A DNA stretch of 64,000 nt from Paludibacteraceae bacterium (GCA_024401455.1 JAKSLA010000009.1:1-64000); one strand, 5' to 3'; shown: positions 49,246 to 59,016, counted from the first letter of the stretch. A program made the numbers and translations. The notes: generated from the sequence alone by a model not told the origin.

Positions 49246-52200
49246 ATGAGAGTTATATTTTCAGTTGTTTTGATGATGATGAGTTTCGTCGCCTCTTTTG
49301 CGACGATTCACACATACGAGGCGCAATCTGTGCTTGCATCTGGAACGTGGACGAAGATTCGCATCACGGAGTCGGGCGTTTGTAAGATTACCTACCAAGA
49401 GTTGAAGTCGATGGGCTTTTCTGATCCTTCGAGCGTCAGCGTTTTTGGATATGGTGGTGCTTTGTTGGAGGAGAACTTTCTGCTTCCGAAGGTGGACGAT
49501 TTGCCCGAATTGGCTGTATATGATGACGGTACGGCGTTGTTCTTCTATGTGCAGGGCCCTACAAAATGGAAGTATAGTGAGGAGTATGGAAAATATACAT
49601 GCGTGTTCAACCATTATTCGGACGAGGGTTATTATTTCTTGACCGACAAAGGCGCTGCCAAGCGAATAAAGGCTCCTGCCAAGTATGTCGAGGAGGAGTC
49701 TGCTACGTTATGTCGAGAGTTTTTGCATGCGGACGTGGTTCACCACGAAGAGTTCAATTTCATTCGTTCCGGACGTAAGTGGTATGGTGACATTATTCGT
49801 AAAGGCGAAAAGAAGGACTTTGTCTTTCGTGTCCCGAACGTAGTGAAGAGCAAGCCGGCAACTGTCTATGGCGATTTCGCGTGCTCTTGTTCGGGTAGTC
49901 CCATCACAAAGATGAACATCCAATGGGGTGACGCAGGCGAGCAGATTTATTTCCAAAAGTATGAAGGCCATGCGAAGGCTACGGAGAAGGGCTCGACTCT
50001 TTCTACGGAACCTACGTCGGACAAGTTGACGCTCACATTGGATTATATAGGTGCGGCGGCCTCTGATTATGTGGCGGTTGACAAGATTGTGTTGAATGCC
50101 TATAGAGAACTGGTTCTCGAAGGGTCGAGTCTTGAATTCCGTAATCCAGACTGTATTTCAGGCTTCTCCTCTTCAAATTATGTGAAGTTCTCTTTGCGCA
50201 ATGCGAAATCGACTACGCAAGTGTGGAATATCACGGATCAGGCTAATGTCGAGGCGCTTCCTACCTCTTTCAACGGAGATAGTCTGGTCTTTTGTGTAAA
50301 TCATACAAGTTTGCAGGAGTTTGTGGCTGTCAATTTTGACGGAAATGATTACGTTAAGGCCGAGGTGGTCGGCAAGGTGAAGAATCAGAACCTTCACGGC
50401 TTGAAGGATATTACATTTGTCATCATTTCTCACCCTGATTTCTTGGCGGAGGCTGAACGATTGGCCGAACTTCACCGTAAGGTGGACGAGGTGAATGTCG
50501 CTGTTGTTACGCCAGAGCAGGTCTATAACGAGTTCTCTTCTGGTACGCCGGATGCTACGGCCTACCGTTGGTTGATGAAGATGCTTTATGATAGGGAGGG
50601 TGGCCAAAAGCATTTGTTGCTCTTCGGTGACGGTTGCTATGACAACAAGGGTATTCTTGCCACAAAAGCCAATCCGTCGCACGCCTTCATCTTGACATTC
50701 CAATCGGTGTTGGCTTTGGATGAGACTTTGTCTTACACGTCCGACGACTATTTCGGTTTCTTGGACGATAACGAATGTGCGCCTACGGGATACTCTTATT
50801 CGAATTCCAAGTTGGACATAGGCGTAGGTCGTCTGCCCGTCTCTACGGTAGAGGAGGCTCGTGGCATGGTGGACAAGATAGAGAGTTTTGTGGCAAATGT
50901 AAATTATGGCCCTTGGAAGAATAAGGTATGCCTTATAGCGGATGATAACGAATCGGCCTCTTCGGTCAATAAGTTCTTCAATTTCTCCGAGAATATCGAG
51001 TCGTTGATTTATAAGCAGAATCCGGCGATGGAGGTGAAGAAAATCTATTTCGACTCTTACATGCGTGAGGTGGGATCCAATGGAGCCCGTTATCCGGATG
51101 TGCAGCAGGATTTGGCGTCTGCAATAGACGAGGGCTTCTCTTTCTTGAATTATATCGGCCACAGTTCGAAGACGACATGGTCGGCCGAGAAGGTCTTCAC
51201 GCAAACGCAGGCAACCGCGTTGCATAACAAGCGCTTGGGCTTTTGGTTTACAGCCAGTTGTGAGTTTTCTCAGTATGACGACTTGACGCCTTCGGGTGGT
51301 GAGGATTTGGTGCTTAATCCTAATGGTGGCGCCATTGGCATTTTGAGTTCCAGCCGTGTGGTTTACGACGATAAGAATGACCGATTGAACCGTGCGTTGA
51401 TACCGCATCTTTTTGGACGCGATGAGGATGGCCGTCCTTATCGTTTGGGCGAGGTGGTTCGTCTTGCCAAGCAGAATATTCCTAACGATAGTAACAAGTT
51501 GGCTTACGCTTTGTTGGCCGATCCGATGCTGAGACTCAACTATCCGAGTTTTTCGGTGGCGACAGACTCGATGCAGAATGCAAGTGGGGTAGATATTGAT
51601 ACGGTGAAGGCGCTTGCCACGGTGAAACTTTTCGGTTCCATATTGGATGAGTTTGGCAACAAAGTGAACAACTTTAATGGAAAGACGCATGTCTTGGTGT
51701 ATGACAAGCAGCAGATTCTTTATACGCGAGCTAACACTTACACTGACGAGCAACAGATTTTGGAGAACAAGTTCCCTTATGTGGCTCGTCCGAATTTGCT
51801 CTTCTCTGGAACTGCAGATGTGGTGAATGGAGAATTCGTACTCCAATTCCGTGTTCCGAAGGATATCAATTACAGTTTTGGCGAAGGACGCATCTCTTAC
51901 TATGCCTACGATGATACGGAAGGCTATGAGGCGCAAGGCGTTTATGAGAAGTTCTACGTAGGAGGTAGTGATACGATTGATTGGGTGGACGAGGCGGGTC
52001 CTGCCGTTACCATCTATATGAACAATGAAGAGGTTTCCAATTCTATTTCAGTTCATGAAACGCCAACATTCTCCGCTTATGTCAAGGACGAGAGCGGTAT
52101 CAATGTGACGGGTTCGGGTATTGGTCATGACATTACCTTGACGTTGAACGACTCCAAGACGGTTACCATACTCAACTCCAACTTCACGTATGATGTGGGT

Positions 52201-52647
52201 AGTTTTAATTCGGGCTATGTGACGTATCAGATGCCCGAGTTGGAAGAGGGGCATTACACGCTTACTTTCAAGGTTTGGGACTTGTTGAACAATTCTACGA
52301 TGCGACAGATTGAGTTCGACGTGAGAAAGGGATTGCGTATCGATATGCAAGAACTCACGTTCTATCCAAATCCTGCGCAAGAGAAGGTGACGGTGCGTGT
52401 GACACACAACCGTCCGTCGGAACAGATCTCATATCGCATGAGCGTCTATGATTTGAGTGGACGCTCGCTCTACTGCTCTGATACAAAGACGGATGTCAAT
52501 GACGGCGTCTTGGAGTTTGATTGGGATTTGCGGTCGGCAAATGGAGCAAGATTGAGAGAAGGTTCGTATGTGGTGCGAGTAGGCGTTTCCTCCTCTTCGG
52601 ATGGATACGACGAAAAAAGTCAAAATTTATTGGTGTTGCCACAATAA
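49246..52647 (+). CDS. porU: type IX secretion system sortase PorU
   Basis: 1133 residues. A signal peptide ends FVASFAT. The N-terminal domain (about 25-370) includes GTWTKIRITESGVCKITYQEL and SVSVFGYGG. The peptidase C25 domain has the catalytic His639 in FLNYIGHSSKTTW and Cys672 in WFTASCEFSQYD. It ends with a T9SS C-terminal domain beginning LTFYPNPAQEKVTV and a final QNLLVLPQ. PorU cleaves the C-terminal signal of cargo and attaches it to the cell surface; it is itself carried by PorV, the next gene 135 bases downstream. The arrangement porU-porV-ispF matches that known in Porphyromonas, by memory. Confidence 0.95.
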   Translation: MRVIFSVVLMMMSFVASFATIHTYEAQSVLASGTWTKIRITESGVCKITYQELKSMGFSDPSSVSVFGYGGALLEENFLLPKVDDLPELAVYDDGTALFFYVQGPTKWKYSEEYGKYTCVFNHYSDEGYYFLTDKGAAKRIKAPAKYVEEESATLCREFLHADVVHHEEFNFIRSGRKWYGDIIRKGEKKDFVFRVPNVVKSKPATVYGDFACSCSGSPITKMNIQWGDAGEQIYFQKYEGHAKATEKGSTLSTEPTSDKLTLTLDYIGAAASDYVAVDKIVLNAYRELVLEGSSLEFRNPDCISGFSSSNYVKFSLRNAKSTTQVWNITDQANVEALPTSFNGDSLVFCVNHTSLQEFVAVNFDGNDYVKAEVVGKVKNQNLHGLKDITFVIISHPDFLAEAERLAELHRKVDEVNVAVVTPEQVYNEFSSGTPDATAYRWLMKMLYDREGGQKHLLLFGDGCYDNKGILATKANPSHAFILTFQSVLALDETLSYTSDDYFGFLDDNECAPTGYSYSNSKLDIGVGRLPVSTVEEARGMVDKIESFVANVNYGPWKNKVCLIADDNESASSVNKFFNFSENIESLIYKQNPAMEVKKIYFDSYMREVGSNGARYPDVQQDLASAIDEGFSFLNYIGHSSKTTWSAEKVFTQTQATALHNKRLGFWFTASCEFSQYDDLTPSGGEDLVLNPNGGAIGILSSSRVVYDDKNDRLNRALIPHLFGRDEDGRPYRLGEVVRLAKQNIPNDSNKLAYALLADPMLRLNYPSFSVATDSMQNASGVDIDTVKALATVKLFGSILDEFGNKVNNFNGKTHVLVYDKQQILYTRANTYTDEQQILENKFPYVARPNLLFSGTADVVNGEFVLQFRVPKDINYSFGEGRISYYAYDDTEGYEAQGVYEKFYVGGSDTIDWVDEAGPAVTIYMNNEEVSNSISVHETPTFSAYVKDESGINVTGSGIGHDITLTLNDSKTVTILNSNFTYDVGSFNSGYVTYQMPELEEGHYTLTFKVWDLLNNSTMRQIEFDVRKGLRIDMQELTFYPNPAQEKVTVRVTHNRPSEQISYRMSVYDLSGRSLYCSDTKTDVNDGVLEFDWDLRSANGARLREGSYVVRVGVSSSSDGYDEKSQNLLVLPQ

Positions 52648-52782
52648 AAACAATAAATCATAGTTAATAGTATGGGAGAGTTTTGGATTCTCCCGGCAAA
52701 GGAACTTTCGCAAAGCATCAAATACATCTTTTTTTATGTGGCGATGGCGAAAGTTTAAGAAATTTAATCATACAATAGGGAA

Positions 52783-54015
52783 ATGAAAAGGAATAAATTA
52801 GGATTAATTTCATTGTGTGTTTTAGGGTTGGCTTCTTCCTCTGCTATGGCGATAGAGAAGGGAGGATCTAAATTCAACCCATTGCAATCGGCAGTGCCTT
52901 CATTGTCCATCGCTCCGGATGCGAGAGGTGGTGGTATGGGTGATGTCGGTGTTGCTACTTCGCCAGATATCAATTCACAATATTGGAACCCGGCCAAGTA
53001 TGCTCAAATGCAGAGCCGTGGAGGATTCGCCCTCTCATATACGCCTTGGTTGCGTAAGATTGTAAACGATATCGACCTCGTTTATTTGGCAGGTTACTAC
53101 AAGTTGGACGACATGCAGGCGTTGAGTGCATCGTTCCGTTATTTCTCAATGGGCGAGATTCATTTGACGGATGCCCCAGGACCTGATGGCATTCCGCAAG
53201 ATAAAGGAACTTGTAGCCCTTACGAAATGTCAATCGATTTGGCTTACTCTCGTAATTTGTCTGAGTATTGGGCAGCCGCTGTTGCTTTGCGTTTCATCTA
53301 TTCGGATTTGACGAATGGTATGGCAGACGACGAGACGGTAACGGCTGGTAAGGCGGTGGCAGCCGATGTGGCGGCATCTTATCGCAGACCCATCAATTTT
53401 GGAGGACCAAAGGAGTCATACGCATCGTTTGGTGTGAATGTTTCTAACATCGGTTCTAAAGTCTCTTATGATGATGGCGAAACCAATCAATTCCTTCCGA
53501 CCAACTTGCGTTTGGGAGGTGCGTTTGAATATGCGTTCGACGAATTTAACACGGTTTCTCTTGCTGTGGATTTGAACAAACTCTTGATTCCGACACCTCC
53601 AAAGACGGAGCAGGGTGAAGATGAAGATCAGGCTGAATATAGCAGAAGACAACAAGACGAGTGGGATGATTACTACAACACTTCACCTGTTTCTGGTATT
53701 TTCAAGTCGTTCACGGATGCCCCTGGTGGTATGAGTGAGGAGTTGGAGGAGATCAACTGGTCTGTAGGTGCTGAGTATTCTTATAGCAAGCAGTTCATGG
53801 TTCGCGCCGGATATTTCCACGAATCAGAAAACAAGGGTAACCGTAAGTACTGGGCGTTCGGTGCTGGTTTCAACTTGAGCATCTTCCAATTGAATGCGGC
53901 TTATTTGATGTCAACGGCACAAACTAGTCCGCTTGACCAAACATTGCGTTTCACGCTTGGATTTGACATCGCAGGCTTGAAGGGCATTATGAATAATAGC
54001 AAGGACAAGGAATAA
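52783..54015 (+). CDS. porV: type IX secretion system outer-membrane protein PorV
   Basis: 410 residues, signal peptide ending SSAMA. Family segments: LSIAPDARGGGMGDVGVATSPD, INSQYWNPAKYAQM, then SYTPWLRKIVNDIDLVYLAG, the YRRPINFGG and GVNVSNIGSKVSYDDG blocks, and a C-terminal barrel strand SPLDQTLRFTLGFD. PorV is a FadL-like barrel that shuttles T9SS cargo to PorU. A GGGAGA/TCTCCC hairpin lies between porU and porV. Closed by a terminator at 54039. Confidence 0.95.
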   Translation: MKRNKLGLISLCVLGLASSSAMAIEKGGSKFNPLQSAVPSLSIAPDARGGGMGDVGVATSPDINSQYWNPAKYAQMQSRGGFALSYTPWLRKIVNDIDLVYLAGYYKLDDMQALSASFRYFSMGEIHLTDAPGPDGIPQDKGTCSPYEMSIDLAYSRNLSEYWAAAVALRFIYSDLTNGMADDETVTAGKAVAADVAASYRRPINFGGPKESYASFGVNVSNIGSKVSYDDGETNQFLPTNLRLGGAFEYAFDEFNTVSLAVDLNKLLIPTPPKTEQGEDEDQAEYSRRQQDEWDDYYNTSPVSGIFKSFTDAPGGMSEELEEINWSVGAEYSYSKQFMVRAGYFHESENKGNRKYWAFGAGFNLSIFQLNAAYLMSTAQTSPLDQTLRFTLGFDIAGLKGIMNNSKDKE

Positions 54016-54038
54016 CAGTTGAATTGACAGAATATTGC

Positions 54039-54072
54039 AGCGGGGAAGAGGGTACTTCCCCGTTGTTTTTTT
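54039..54072 (+). terminator. terminator after porV
   Basis: AGCGGGGAAG and CTTCCCCGTT flank AGGGTA and are followed by seven T, before ispF. Confidence 0.8.
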
Positions 54073-54085
54073 ATAAATAGGAATT

Positions 54086-54565
54086 ATGAATATAAGAGTA
54101 GGACAAGGATATGATGTGCACCAATTCGTAGAGAATAGAGAATTGTGGTTGGGTGGCATCAAGATAGAGTGTGATAGGGGATTGCTTGGCCATTCGGATG
54201 CAGACGTGTTGATTCATGCCATTTGCGATGCACTTTTGGGTGCGGCCAATATGAGGGACATTGGTTACCATTTCCCCGATACAGGTAAAGAGTATGAAAA
54301 TATCGATAGCAAGATACTTTTGAAAAAGACGATAGATTTGATAAAGACGAAGGGCTATTCGGTTGTGAATGTGGATTCGACGATTTGTGCCCAACGGCCA
54401 AAAATCAACCCGCACATTGAGAAAATGCAGCAGACGCTTGCTCGTGTGATGGGCGTTGATGTTGATTGTGTAGCCATTAAAGCCACTACTACCGAACATT
54501 TAGGGTTTGTCGGTAGGGAAGAAGGAATGGCAGCGTATGCGACGGTCTTGATCGCAAAAGATTAA
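54086..54565 (+). CDS. ispF: 2-C-methyl-D-erythritol 2,4-cyclodiphosphate synthase
   Basis: 159 residues. Zinc ligands are in RVGQGYDVHQF (Asp and His near 8-10) and GHSDADVLIHAICDALLG (His), with MRDIGYHFPDTG and TTTEHLGFVGREEGMAA. It forms the cyclic diphosphate in the MEP isoprenoid pathway. No other MEP gene is here. Starts 14 bases after the terminator's T-run. Confidence 0.97.
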   Translation: MNIRVGQGYDVHQFVENRELWLGGIKIECDRGLLGHSDADVLIHAICDALLGAANMRDIGYHFPDTGKEYENIDSKILLKKTIDLIKTKGYSVVNVDSTICAQRPKINPHIEKMQQTLARVMGVDVDCVAIKATTTEHLGFVGREEGMAAYATVLIAKD

Positions 54566-54684
54566 GGATTGGGATAATTTAAGAAGAGTATTTTGCAATA
54601 GGACGAATGTAAAAGTCGCTTGCAACATTTGATAAGAGTCGTCATTCTTTGCCTCTTCTAATTGTATATGTTATAGGAAAAGGT

Positions 54685-54693
54685 TATTTTTGT
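54685..54693 (+). promoter_or_regulatory. -7 element of fabG
   Basis: TATTTTTGT, an exact TAnnTTTGY box, 25 bases before the fabG ATG. Confidence 0.55.
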
Positions 54694-54717
54694 ACAGAAT
54701 ATTATAAAATTAAGTAT

Positions 54718-55464
54718 ATGAAGTTACTAGAAGGAAAGACTGCACTCATCACAGGTGCAGCACGTGGTATAGGTAAGGCTATTGCCTTGAAGTTCGCTAG
54801 TGAAGGAGCAAACGTAGCATTTACTGACTTGGTTATTGACGAGAACGGTAAGGCAACTGAGGCAGAAATCGCAGCTTTCGGTGTAAAGGCAAAAGGTTAC
54901 GCTTCTAATGCAGCAGACTTCGCTCAATCAGAGCAAGTGGTTGCTCAAGTTAAGGAAGAGTTCGGTTCAATCGATATCTTGGTAAACAACGCAGGTATTA
55001 CAAAAGACGGTTTGATGTTGCGTATGACAGAGGCTCAATGGGATGCCGTTATCGCAGTAAACTTGAAGTCTGCATTCAACTTCATCCACGCATGTGTGCC
55101 TGTAATGATGCGCCAAAAGGGCGGAAGCATCATCAACATGGCTTCTGTCGTTGGTGTTCACGGAAACGCAGGTCAAGCAAACTATGCAGCGTCTAAGGCT
55201 GGTTTGATCGCTTTGGCTAAGTCTATCGCACAAGAGATGGGCCCTAAGGGAATCCGTGCTAACGCTATCGCTCCTGGTTTCATCGAGACTGCAATGACGG
55301 CTGCTTTGTCAGACGAGGTTCGTGAGGAGTGGAAGAAGAAAATTCCTTTGCGCCGCGGTGGTCAAGTAGAGGATATCGCTAATGTTGCAACTTTCTTGGC
55401 TTCTGATATGTCTTCTTACGTTTCAGGTCAAGTTATCCAAGTTGACGGTGGTATGAATATGTAA
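54718..55464 (+). CDS. fabG: 3-oxoacyl-[acyl-carrier-protein] reductase
   Basis: 248 residues from the ATG at 54718, where the Rossmann start begins; the frame further upstream carries the promoter. Motifs: GAARGIG (13-19) for NADPH, NNAG (90-93), Asn115, Ser143, and Tyr156/Lys160 in NYAASKAG form the catalytic set. FabG reduces 3-oxoacyl-ACP in fatty acid synthesis. Codon use is that of a highly expressed gene. Ends with a hairpin terminator at 55488. Confidence 0.94.
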   Translation: MKLLEGKTALITGAARGIGKAIALKFASEGANVAFTDLVIDENGKATEAEIAAFGVKAKGYASNAADFAQSEQVVAQVKEEFGSIDILVNNAGITKDGLMLRMTEAQWDAVIAVNLKSAFNFIHACVPVMMRQKGGSIINMASVVGVHGNAGQANYAASKAGLIALAKSIAQEMGPKGIRANAIAPGFIETAMTAALSDEVREEWKKKIPLRRGGQVEDIANVATFLASDMSSYVSGQVIQVDGGMNM

Positions 55465-55487
55465 TTTTTTTAGATTATAAAGATAAG

Positions 55488-55529
55488 GTCGAGAGGATAT
55501 GAAAATTGAATCTCGACTTTTCTGTTTTT
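55488..55529 (+). terminator. terminator after fabG
   Basis: GTCGAGA (55488-55494) pairs with TCTCGAC (55511-55517), followed by TTTTCTGTTTTTG. Confidence 0.6.
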
Positions 55530-55543
55530 GATTGGAGGTAATT

Positions 55544-56776
55544 ATGGAAAAGAAAAGTAAGAAGATCCTGATATGTGTTCTTATCCTGTTTGCTTCGCTC
55601 TATTTGAAGCTTAGTTTTTTATGGACAGCAGTGGCTATTTTTGTCTATTGGAAATTTATTGATCCGGATGAAGAAGAACCTGTGAAGAAAGAGGATATAA
55701 ATACACGAATGCAATCGACGTATGCTCCGAATGAAGAGGAGACAACTCCTAAAACAGAGAGTGAATATAAGGAAATTTCTTCTGCTGACCCAAAGAGTGT
55801 CTTGGTTGATGCTTTGTTGAAATATAAGCAGAAACAAAAGGAAGGATCTGTATTGGTTGATGTTGCTCCTTGGGTGAAAGAAGAGGAAGAAGAACAAGAA
55901 GAGCAAGAAGACGTGGCGATGGATTCTCAAAAACCAATTCAGGACGTTGATTTCGAAGAGGTTGTAGATTCGACTGATGAAGTCGTTGAGTTTGATGCTT
56001 CTGCTTACGATTCCCCGACACCGAACACATTGGACGACAAGGAAGCCTCTTCTATGCAAGGTGAATTGGAGTTGTTGACTGGCTGTGGCTGCATCTCAGT
56101 AAGGAAAGAGCAGATTTCCAACTTGGTGGACCTTTACAACGAATATAGGATGGATGGAAAATCAAATGGCTATTGTCCATTGGTTGTGATAGTTGATGAA
56201 GGTTTGTTGGCAACTCTTCGTCTCAATGTGGCGCCGAATGCGGCAGGAACGGATGCGGTGAAGGCGGCCGAGGCAGCCTATCAAGAAAGACTACTCCGAA
56301 TGGAGTTGGAGGATGGCAAATCCCTTCTTGCCAATCTCTTGGAGGAGAGGAAGAAGAATAGCGATGTATGGGCTAAGGTTACGGAAACGCCGTTGTCGTC
56401 TTCTTTGGATGACATCACCGATGGGCGTGGGTTCGACTTCTCCGATTTCGAAAATGTCTATATCGTAAAGGTGCCTGTTTCCGAGCCTTGGAAAATTTGG
56501 GCGTATGTTCCGTATGGTGATTGTAAAAATTGTCCGTCTGTCGAACATCAAATGGCAGTTTCTAAATATTGGTTCGATGCTTATGGTGCGGTTCCCGCAA
56601 TCGTTGGGCAAGGCCGCGTTGCCTATGTCCTCAGTCAGTTGGTCTATTATGTGAAGGAGGCGGCAATGGAACAGTATGCTTATTGTCCGGACATTTTGGA
56701 ACAAAGCGGCTGTACGATTGCAACATTGGAAAACTCTATTAAAAACGATAAGGTTTGGACTTTCCGATGGAGTTGA
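55544..56776 (+). CDS. membrane-anchored DUF4253 protein
   Basis: 410 residues from the ATG at 55544; an ATG at 55532 adds four. The N-terminus has one or two hydrophobic helices (ILICVLILFASLYLKL, FLWTAVAIFVYWKF), then a long acidic, low-complexity linker with a Glu-run (KEEEEEQEEQED). The C-terminal domain has the DUF4253 pattern: PWKIWAYVPYGDCKNCPSVE, HQMAVSKYWFDAYGAVPA, EQYAYCPDILEQSG and a WTFRW ending. Family function is unknown. It is unusual in being fused to a membrane anchor. Own transcript. Confidence 0.7.
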   Translation: MEKKSKKILICVLILFASLYLKLSFLWTAVAIFVYWKFIDPDEEEPVKKEDINTRMQSTYAPNEEETTPKTESEYKEISSADPKSVLVDALLKYKQKQKEGSVLVDVAPWVKEEEEEQEEQEDVAMDSQKPIQDVDFEEVVDSTDEVVEFDASAYDSPTPNTLDDKEASSMQGELELLTGCGCISVRKEQISNLVDLYNEYRMDGKSNGYCPLVVIVDEGLLATLRLNVAPNAAGTDAVKAAEAAYQERLLRMELEDGKSLLANLLEERKKNSDVWAKVTETPLSSSLDDITDGRGFDFSDFENVYIVKVPVSEPWKIWAYVPYGDCKNCPSVEHQMAVSKYWFDAYGAVPAIVGQGRVAYVLSQLVYYVKEAAMEQYAYCPDILEQSGCTIATLENSIKNDKVWTFRWS

Positions 56777-56802
56777 TAAGGCAGTGAATTGTCACAAAAT
56801 AG

Positions 56803-56839
56803 AATCCCCGGGATTTTCAAATCGAAATTTCCGGGGATT
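56803..56839. terminator. bidirectional terminator
   Basis: AATCCCCGG and CCGGGGATT flank the A/T-rich centre, between the convergent DUF4253 and M23 genes. Confidence 0.7.
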
Positions 56840-56845
56840 GTTCTA

Positions 56846-58084
56846 TCAATTAAGTTCTTCAATCAATTTGGCTCTTATGCTTTTGTATATCGCCATGGAG
56901 TCGGGGCTGATGGGTTCAACAGAAGGAGACTCCATTTTCAATGGATTGATCGGCGTTTTGTCCTTATAGACACGAAAGTCGAGGTGGGGGCCGGTGGAGA
57001 GACCCGTGCTGCCGACATATCCGATGACGTCGCCCTGCTTGACGATTGAGCCTACCTTTAGGTTGGCGGCAAACTTGGACAAGTGCATATAAACGGATGT
57101 GTACATGCTGTTGTGTTGCACTTTGATCATGTTGCCTGCGCCCGAATGGAAGGCACGGTCGATGACGCGTCCGTCGCCGATGGTCATGACGGGAGTCCCG
57201 ATAGGAGCCGCATAATCCACGCCGTGGTGAGGACGGCAAATTTTCAGAATCGGGTGCATTCTGCTGTTGCTGAAGTGCGATGTGATACGGGAATATTTCA
57301 ATGGAGCCTTTAGGAAGGCTTTGCGCAAGTTGTTTCCTTCGTAGTCGAAATAATCCAGACGGTCGCCACGCTTGAATGGAATGGCATGGAAATCGGTTCC
57401 GCAATGGTTGAATATGGCGCACTTGATGGAGTCGATGGCCACGAAGGAGGTGTCCACCCATACCTCGGAATATTTCACCTTGAACTTATCGCCTTTCTGT
57501 AGTCCGAAGAAGTCGATGTTCCAAGCGTAGATGTTGGAGAGTTCGTAGGCGAGTTGGAAGGGGATCCCTTGGCCCGTGATTGCGTTCCAAAGAGAAGAGG
57601 TGATTTCGCCCGCGACCAATCGTTCTTTGATTTGTTTGGGTTTCTCCCTCTTTTCGGCTGTTATGCTGTCGCCGAACGAGAAATCCACATATTGGAGAGC
57701 GTCGATTTCGTAAACGAAGTGTTTCGTGGGGCGGTCGGCGGCTAAAGTGTCGATGAAAAGGGCGTATTTGTTGCCTGCCCGAATCTTCCTCACGTCAAAT
57801 ATTCCTTTGGAATGTTGCGCCATTTGGTTGATGGAGGCTTGAGTGATGCCGAAGGGGGTCAATATTTCACTGAGGGTTTTGTTGTTTTGGATTTTCCCAT
57901 TTACGATTTCCATGTTCTGTATGGGTATTCCGTAAAGAGTGGCGGGTGTCTCTGCAACGACTTCGATCTTTTCGGCCTTTGTCGAATCCGGTTCGCTTGT
58001 CGTTTTTTCTTGAGGCTGTGGATTCTCTCCGCATGAAAAGGAGAACAGCGAGAAGAGAGCAATTATGGAATGTTTGATTTTCAT
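56846..58084 (-). CDS. M23-family metallopeptidase (murein endopeptidase-like) lipoprotein
   Basis: 412 residues. Signal peptide ends FSFSC, a plausible lipobox at Cys18. A middle LysM/OapA-like region (TLSEILTPFGITQASINQM, FDVRKIRAGNKYALF) precedes the M23 domain: HHGVDYAAPIGTPV with the first His/Asp pair, SMYTSVYMHLSKF, and GLSTGPHLDFRVY with the last His. M23 enzymes cleave peptidoglycan cross-links. It likely acts in the periplasm during growth or division. Its start is divergent from tRNA-Met's terminator at 58112. Confidence 0.92.
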   Translation of the reverse strand: MKIKHSIIALFSLFSFSCGENPQPQEKTTSEPDSTKAEKIEVVAETPATLYGIPIQNMEIVNGKIQNNKTLSEILTPFGITQASINQMAQHSKGIFDVRKIRAGNKYALFIDTLAADRPTKHFVYEIDALQYVDFSFGDSITAEKREKPKQIKERLVAGEITSSLWNAITGQGIPFQLAYELSNIYAWNIDFFGLQKGDKFKVKYSEVWVDTSFVAIDSIKCAIFNHCGTDFHAIPFKRGDRLDYFDYEGNNLRKAFLKAPLKYSRITSHFSNSRMHPILKICRPHHGVDYAAPIGTPVMTIGDGRVIDRAFHSGAGNMIKVQHNSMYTSVYMHLSKFAANLKVGSIVKQGDVIGYVGSTGLSTGPHLDFRVYKDKTPINPLKMESPSVEPISPDSMAIYKSIRAKLIEELN

Positions 58085-58111
58085 GCTATCAGTCTTGTAT
58101 TAAAAAAATAA

Positions 58112-58137
58112 AAGCGTTGAAGAAATCTCCAACGCTT
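58112..58137 (-). terminator. terminator of tRNA-Met
   Basis: AAGCGTTG and CAACGCTT flank GAGATTTCTT on the minus strand, followed by a T-run (plus A-run at 58104-58110). Confidence 0.75.
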
Positions 58138-58144
58138 CGTTTAG

Positions 58145-58217
<73 letters not shown>

Positions 58218-58501
58218 ATGTATTCAATTGAACTGCTTTGTTTCTCAATTGCGATGCAAAGGTATTGCTTATTTTTGATACTGCCAAATGTTTGGAGAGA
58301 AAAATGTGTGAAAAGTCTATAAAAAGTCACGAACTTGACATCTGTAATGTTTTTTGCCTTGAAAAAGGAGGATATAAGGCTGAAAATTTTTTTTATTACA
58401 TCCTTTTTGTATAAATTGCGATTGAAAAAAGGAACTGAGCCGGACGTTGGCTGAAGTCAAAAGGGGCTTGGTGTCCTATGTATTTTGAAAATTGACCGCT
58501 T

Positions 58502-58897
58502 ATGAAGGAGAAATTTCAATTGGAGTATGTATTTAGCAACATTTCAATGAGTGTGTTGTGGAATAGCATTAGTACGCCATCGGGTTTAGGCGAATGGTTT
58601 GCCGACAAGGTGGATTTGGATCCGAATGATCCGAATGTCTTTGTGTTTTATTGGGGCAAGACTTGCCAGACCGCTCGATTGTTGAACAACAGGACGGGAA
58701 GTTATGTGAAATTCCGTTGGGATGATGATAAGGATGACGAGGCAAAGCCTTATTTCGAACTTCGTATGTCGTATGTGGAGTTGACCAACGACGTAGTCCT
58801 TACAATTACCGATTTCGTAGAGGAGGATGAACGCGAAGAGGCGACGAAGTTGTGGGAGACGCAAGTGGCTGCGCTGAAGATGGCGGCAGGTCTTTGA
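58502..58897 (+). CDS. START-like (SRPBCC/AHSA1-type) domain protein
   Basis: 131 residues. LEYVFSNISMSVLWNSISTPSGLGEWFADKVDL, split at 7-40, is the START-like opening, then FRWDDDKDDEAKPYFELRMS and VVLTITDFVEEDE, and a C-terminal helix WETQVAALKMAAGL. The fold binds hydrophobic ligands in relatives; ligand unknown. Transcribed alone; terminator at 58939. Confidence 0.85.
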   Translation: MKEKFQLEYVFSNISMSVLWNSISTPSGLGEWFADKVDLDPNDPNVFVFYWGKTCQTARLLNNRTGSYVKFRWDDDKDDEAKPYFELRMSYVELTNDVVLTITDFVEEDEREEATKLWETQVAALKMAAGL

Positions 58898-58938
58898 TGC
58901 TTGTCTTTAAGAGTAAATAGGTAATCTCTGCTATAAGG

Positions 58939-58974
58939 GCGTCTTCTCTTGAATAAGGGGAAGGCGCTTTTTTT
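58939..58974 (+). terminator. terminator of the START-like gene
   Basis: GCGTCTTCTC pairs with GGGAAGGCGC through several G-T pairs, followed by seven T. Confidence 0.7.
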
Positions 58975-58992
58975 ATTCGATTAAAAACAAAA

Positions 58993-59016
58993 AAAAGAGC
59001 AGTCTCCTGCTCTTTT
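58993..59016. terminator. terminator of the 59036 gene (either strand)
   Basis: AAAAGAGCAG, TCTC loop, CTGCTCTTTT, with flanking A-run and T-run. Confidence 0.75.

Noticed and set aside
50173..51936. 587-codon minus-strand frame opposite porU
   Set aside because: Antisense to the confirmed peptidase domain, Ile/Arg-rich, without any recognisable domain.
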